From positions 1 to 26,206 of IMG/VR virus record IMGVR_UViG_3300025141_000635: a stretch of DNA of 26,206 bases; one strand, given 5' to 3'. The translations under genes were made by a program, and so were the position numbers. This stretch comes from a virus. Below the pieces are notes generated by a model. The model did no database searches and was not told where the DNA came from. It saw only the letters and a program-made list of their open reading frames with translations. This document shows positions 23,141 to 26,206 of this stretch, piece after piece. Position 1 is the stretch's first letter, and each line of letters opens with the position of its first letter.

Positions 23141-23741
23141 TGAAGTTGATGAACTTAATAAGTTATTAGACGTTTTAATTCATAAGACAGACGTAGAAGA
23201 TGAAATAGTTATTTGTGATGACTATTCAAATGAGGAAACACACGAGGTTATTACAAGTTGGACTCAACAATACGCTCATGCCAAAGTAATAAATGTACAT
23301 CAACATAAATTTGAAGGTGATTTTTCGAAATTAAAAAATTATAGTAAATCAAAGTGTAGTGGTGATTATATTTTTCATATTGATGCAGACGAATATCCAC
23401 ACGAACAATTACTATCTCAAATAAAAGAGATATTAGAAGCAAATGATATTGATTTAGTTTGGATACCAAGAGTAAATACAGTAGAAGGTCTTACTGAAGA
23501 GCATATTAGAAAATGGGGATGGAGAGTTACAGAAAATGGGTGGGTAAATTATCCAGATTATCAGGCAAGAGTTTTTAGAAATAATGAAAAGATAAAATGG
23601 ATAAAACCAGTACACGAAGTTATAACAGGAGCCGATACATATTCACATCTTCCACCATACGAAGAATTTAGTTTATATCATCCTAAGGCAATAGATAAAC
23701 AAGAAAAACAAAATAGTTTATATTCAACAATTAAAAGATGA
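23109..23741 (+). CDS. GT-A glycosyltransferase, family 2-like (TTG start)
   Basis: 210 aa. The protein begins KISYAITVHNEVDELNKLLD, the exact usual N-terminus of GT2 enzymes. Residues 31-38 (DEIVICDD) give the first acidic donor-binding strand, and HIDADE (90-95) is the D-x-D metal motif. EHIRKWGWRVTENGWVNYPDYQARVFRN is the acceptor region seen in short GT2 proteins. TTG 23109 is the only start placing the N-terminus properly. AGAGG lies upstream, and the gene overlaps its predecessor by 32 bases. It has no membrane helix, so it is not a polyprenyl-phosphate type. Confidence 0.88.
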   Translation: MKISYAITVHNEVDELNKLLDVLIHKTDVEDEIVICDDYSNEETHEVITSWTQQYAHAKVINVHQHKFEGDFSKLKNYSKSKCSGDYIFHIDADEYPHEQLLSQIKEILEANDIDLVWIPRVNTVEGLTEEHIRKWGWRVTENGWVNYPDYQARVFRNNEKIKWIKPVHEVITGADTYSHLPPYEEFSLYHPKAIDKQEKQNSLYSTIKR

Positions 23742-24763
23742 TAAAAGTAAAAATACCTAATCCAATTGAAGATAGAAATGAACCAACGTTTAGGCCATTG
23801 TTTTTTGTTAAAGATAAGTTAAGAGATTACAGTATTGATATAACAGATTCAGATGATTTTGATTATATGTTTGTTGGTATGAATGAGTTTATTGATAAGC
23901 AGAAATCATTAGAAGAGAGTGTGGAAATGGGTTTAGAAAATCTCTCAAAAATATCTGGAGATTATTTTTTATTTGATGGATCAGATTCAACTTCTTTAAT
24001 GGGAGCGTATGAAGTATTTATTCAAAGTAAAGCTATATATCTGTTAAAAAATCAAAAGTTGTTTACTCGGGAAGAATATCTCAAACCATATGCATTTAAT
24101 AAATATTTTTTTGGAACTGGAAGTGATTTAGATTTATCATACGATATACCAGAAAATGTATGGGATAGAATTAAATTTACGGGATTTAATTTAGGTTATT
24201 TACTACCACATTATAAAGATTTTCAGCAAATCAATTCAAATAAAACTGTTGATGTTTGTGCTATTTTTAAAGCAGAACATCCGTACTGTGAAGATCATAA
24301 AGTTAGAAATGATGTATATTATACAGAACATAGAAGGGGGTTATGGGAAAATTTAGAACCACTTAAAAATAAGTATAATATGTTAACTGAGAGGATGCCA
24401 TTTCAAGAATATGTTAGAAATTTGTGGAATTCAAAGATATGTTTATCACCATTTGGTATGGGTGAATTGTGTTTTAGAGATTTTGAGGCAATACAATTTG
24501 GAACAATTATTTTAAAACCAAGTCAGTCTAAAGTAGATTCCATACCAAATATTATGTTTGATGATGTAACTTATATACCATGCAAATATGATTGGTCAGA
24601 TTTAGAAGAGAAGATTGATTATATATTAACTAATTTTGATGAATTAAATGAGAAAATATTAACAAATATTAGAAGTATGTTTAAGGAAAAATATACTTAT
24701 GAAAATCTGTGTATGTATTATTACTCTTTGTTTTCTGAGTTGGAAGGGGTGGAGGCCGAATGA
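23738..24763 (+). CDS. Probable GT-B glycosyltransferase (CgeB/exostosin-like C-terminus)
   Basis: 341 aa. The C-terminal half has ICLSPFGMGELCFRDFEAIQFGTIILKP, the Gly/Glu-rich donor site with a conserved acidic pair, and ends in the usual helices (DYILTNFDELNEKILTNIRSMFKEKYTY). The N-terminal half is a less typical Rossmann domain (DYMFVGMNEFI, GDYFLFDGSDST). It lies in an ATGA-coupled chain with the GT2 gene before and another GT-like gene after. The donor and acceptor are unknown. A family name beyond GT-B would be a guess. Confidence 0.7.
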   Translation: MIKVKIPNPIEDRNEPTFRPLFFVKDKLRDYSIDITDSDDFDYMFVGMNEFIDKQKSLEESVEMGLENLSKISGDYFLFDGSDSTSLMGAYEVFIQSKAIYLLKNQKLFTREEYLKPYAFNKYFFGTGSDLDLSYDIPENVWDRIKFTGFNLGYLLPHYKDFQQINSNKTVDVCAIFKAEHPYCEDHKVRNDVYYTEHRRGLWENLEPLKNKYNMLTERMPFQEYVRNLWNSKICLSPFGMGELCFRDFEAIQFGTIILKPSQSKVDSIPNIMFDDVTYIPCKYDWSDLEEKIDYILTNFDELNEKILTNIRSMFKEKYTYENLCMYYYSLFSELEGVEAE

Positions 24764-25767
24764 AATTTGCTTTAATGATGGATGATTGTGCTATCAATTC
24801 TTATTATATTAAGGATAAAGTAGCGTATGATTTTAATGATAATCCATATGTTTATCATCACGCGGTGTCTCCAGAATGTTTTTCAGCGATGCAAAATTTA
24901 CCGTTTATTTTTGAAGAAGGTTACTTTTTTAATTGGGCAGAGTTAGATGAATTACCAGATGTAGATTTTGATTTAATATTTTATGATAATGGTAAGATAG
25001 GACTTGACGATAAAAATTATGATAAATTTTGTGTTGATAGATTAAGAGATAAGTATCCAAAAGCAAAAATTTTTGGTTGGATAAAAGAAGTTTGGGTAGG
25101 AACATCCAATAATTATAATCATCCAAGACATTTGAATCGTATTAAATTCTTAAACGAATGTGATGCTGTAATAACTTCAGGAATATCAACATTTAAACGA
25201 TTAGATGTTTTTACTCAGTTAAAAGAAAATGTTAATAAAAAGTTTAATTTTATAGGACAACCAGTAAATACCGATTATTTGTATGATAATTTTTATTCAG
25301 GGTATAAAGATAGTTGTATTTATGCATATTTACCAAACCCAGTACATAGACGAGGTAGAACATATGCTTTTGCAGAATATATTGGAAAAAAATATAATAT
25401 TGAGGTAAGATATAAACCATTACAGTCTGGACAAAAATTTGATTATTTATCATTAAAAGAATTTATAGAATTGTGGAGTAAATGTGCGTTTCATTTTAAT
25501 TTAGATCCAGAAAATTATTATCCTGGCAATCAATGTATGCAAGCTGCATCAGTGGGGTGTATAAATATAGGAGGTCTTAATGAATCACATACTATTTTAT
25601 TTCCAACGACAGCTACTTGTGATGAAAAAATATTAGAAGAACTTTTTGTAGAATATTTGACTGAAGAGGCCGCTCGGTTTAAAGCTATAGAATATGCATG
25701 GACAAAATTACATGAAATATATAGTTTTGATTCGGTTAGAAAACAAATAGAAGGGCTGGAGTATTAA
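24760..25767 (+). CDS. Probable GT-B-like glycosyltransferase, 335 aa
   Basis: The C-terminal half includes KCAFHFNLDPENYYPGNQCMQAASVGCINIGG, similar in layout to the donor site of CgeB-like GT-B enzymes, and NHPRHLNRIKFLNECDAVITSG is a typical inter-strand GT-B segment. QPVNTDYLYDNF matches the hinge region that in GT4 reads as G-x-N-x-x-x-F. GGAAGGGGTGGAGG precedes ATG 24760. It is coupled to the upstream gene by ATGA. It is probably a divergent glycosyltransferase, with lower certainty than for genes 19257 and 20657. Confidence 0.62.
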   Translation: MKFALMMDDCAINSYYIKDKVAYDFNDNPYVYHHAVSPECFSAMQNLPFIFEEGYFFNWAELDELPDVDFDLIFYDNGKIGLDDKNYDKFCVDRLRDKYPKAKIFGWIKEVWVGTSNNYNHPRHLNRIKFLNECDAVITSGISTFKRLDVFTQLKENVNKKFNFIGQPVNTDYLYDNFYSGYKDSCIYAYLPNPVHRRGRTYAFAEYIGKKYNIEVRYKPLQSGQKFDYLSLKEFIELWSKCAFHFNLDPENYYPGNQCMQAASVGCINIGGLNESHTILFPTTATCDEKILEELFVEYLTEEAARFKAIEYAWTKLHEIYSFDSVRKQIEGLEY

Positions 25768-25768
25768 T

Positions 25769-26206
25769 ATGTTTTCATATGCAGAATATAAAAATTTAAT
25801 TGATTTGTTAAAACTCAATTTCCCTATTCTTGATTTTTCGGAAGTTACTGTGGATACAAATAAATTTTGTTTGTTACGACATGATATAGAATATTCAATT
25901 GATAGGGCATTAGATTTAGCTAGATTTGAGGCAGATAGTCTTGGAGTCAAATCTACATATTTGATTCAGTTGAGGTCAGATATTTACAGTGCTATTTCTA
26001 ATAGAAGTATAAAAATGATGACAGAAATAAAATCTCTTGGACACAAGATAGGAACACACCCCAATCCACCAACCGGTATGGCATTGGATGATTTAAAAGA
26101 ATATATTTTGAAAGATATAGTAACACTTGAAAATTATTATCAGTTTGATATAGATAGGTTTTCTTATCATATTCCAAAACATGAATATTTGAAACAATAT
26201 GTTGAG
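25769..26206 (+). CDS. Polysaccharide deacetylase-like protein (NodB homology), cut by window end
   Basis: The reading frame from ATG 25769 is open for 146 codons to the end of the window. CLLRHDIEYSIDRALDLARFEAD (34-56) holds the metal-site H-D, and VKSTYLIQL (60-68) and LGHKIGTHPN (90-99) with G-x-H match the NodB/polysaccharide deacetylase fold seen in carbohydrate-pathway genes. GGAG (25758-25761) is 7 bases upstream of the start. Such enzymes remove acetyl groups from GlcNAc-type sugars; the actual substrate is unknown. It follows directly on a glycosyltransferase, which supports a glycan pathway. Confidence 0.75.
   Translation, partial: MFSYAEYKNLIDLLKLNFPILDFSEVTVDTNKFCLLRHDIEYSIDRALDLARFEADSLGVKSTYLIQLRSDIYSAISNRSIKMMTEIKSLGHKIGTHPNPPTGMALDDLKEYILKDIVTLENYYQFDIDRFSYHIPKHEYLKQYVE

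Noticed and set aside
1-26206. Prophage or integrated element, CRISPR array, insertion sequence
   Set aside because: No integrase, attachment repeats, direct-repeat array or transposase was seen.

Overview
The window looks like part of the genome of a strictly lytic, T4-like (Straboviridae-like or related) tailed bacteriophage. All genes lie on the + strand, are tightly packed, often overlap as ATGA or TAATG, and are strongly A+T-rich. The replication set is T4-type: gp32-like ssDNA-binding protein, UvsX/RecA recombinase, RNase H/flap nuclease, gp41 helicase, gp43 polymerase, gp45 clamp, gp44 and probable gp62 clamp loader. Shine-Dalgarno sites (AGGAG, AAGGAG) and sigma70-like promoter candidates point to a bacterial host. 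Marine metagenomic origin and an A+T-rich proteobacterial host are plausible inferences, not shown by the sequence.

Layout. 1-922: two unrecognised genes. 1020-5355: ssDNA-binding protein, a 97-nt candidate structured RNA, recombinase, flap nuclease and replicative helicase. 5436-8426: a nucleotide/nitrogen pair, an adenosylcobalamin-dependent (class II) ribonucleotide reductase followed 12 nt later by a type II glutamine synthetase. 8453-10957: family B DNA polymerase, whose true start appears to be an ATT codon. 11058-17150: sliding clamp, a first SPPY-type methyltransferase, clamp loader large subunit, a 61-aa protein, a ClpP-like protease, two zinc-ribbon proteins, probable clamp loader small subunit, a second SPPY-type methyltransferase and a DUF1599/NMAD1-like protein. 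17147-19235: PD-(D/E)XK nuclease with Fe-S cysteines, an unknown protein, a DUF2493/SLOG protein and two very small proteins. 19257-26206: a glycan island with at least five glycosyltransferases of GT-B and GT-A folds and the start of a polysaccharide-deacetylase-like protein, interrupted by a mini membrane protein with two calcium-loop-like motifs and two unrecognised proteins.

How the genes may work together. The left two thirds copies DNA and supplies deoxynucleotides. Glutamine made by the phage enzyme could feed purine, CTP and amino-sugar synthesis. The methyltransferases and the NMAD1-like protein suggest phage DNA modification. The right end probably makes or modifies a glycan on the virion or on the infected cell. 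The most notable points are the phage GSII next to class II RNR, the structured RNA at 1792-1888, the ATT start of the polymerase, the paired methyltransferases plus NMAD1 inside the replisome operon, and the EF-hand-like mini membrane protein. No tRNA, CRISPR array, insertion sequence or integrase was seen, and no stretch longer than about 125 bases lacks a gene or a described element.
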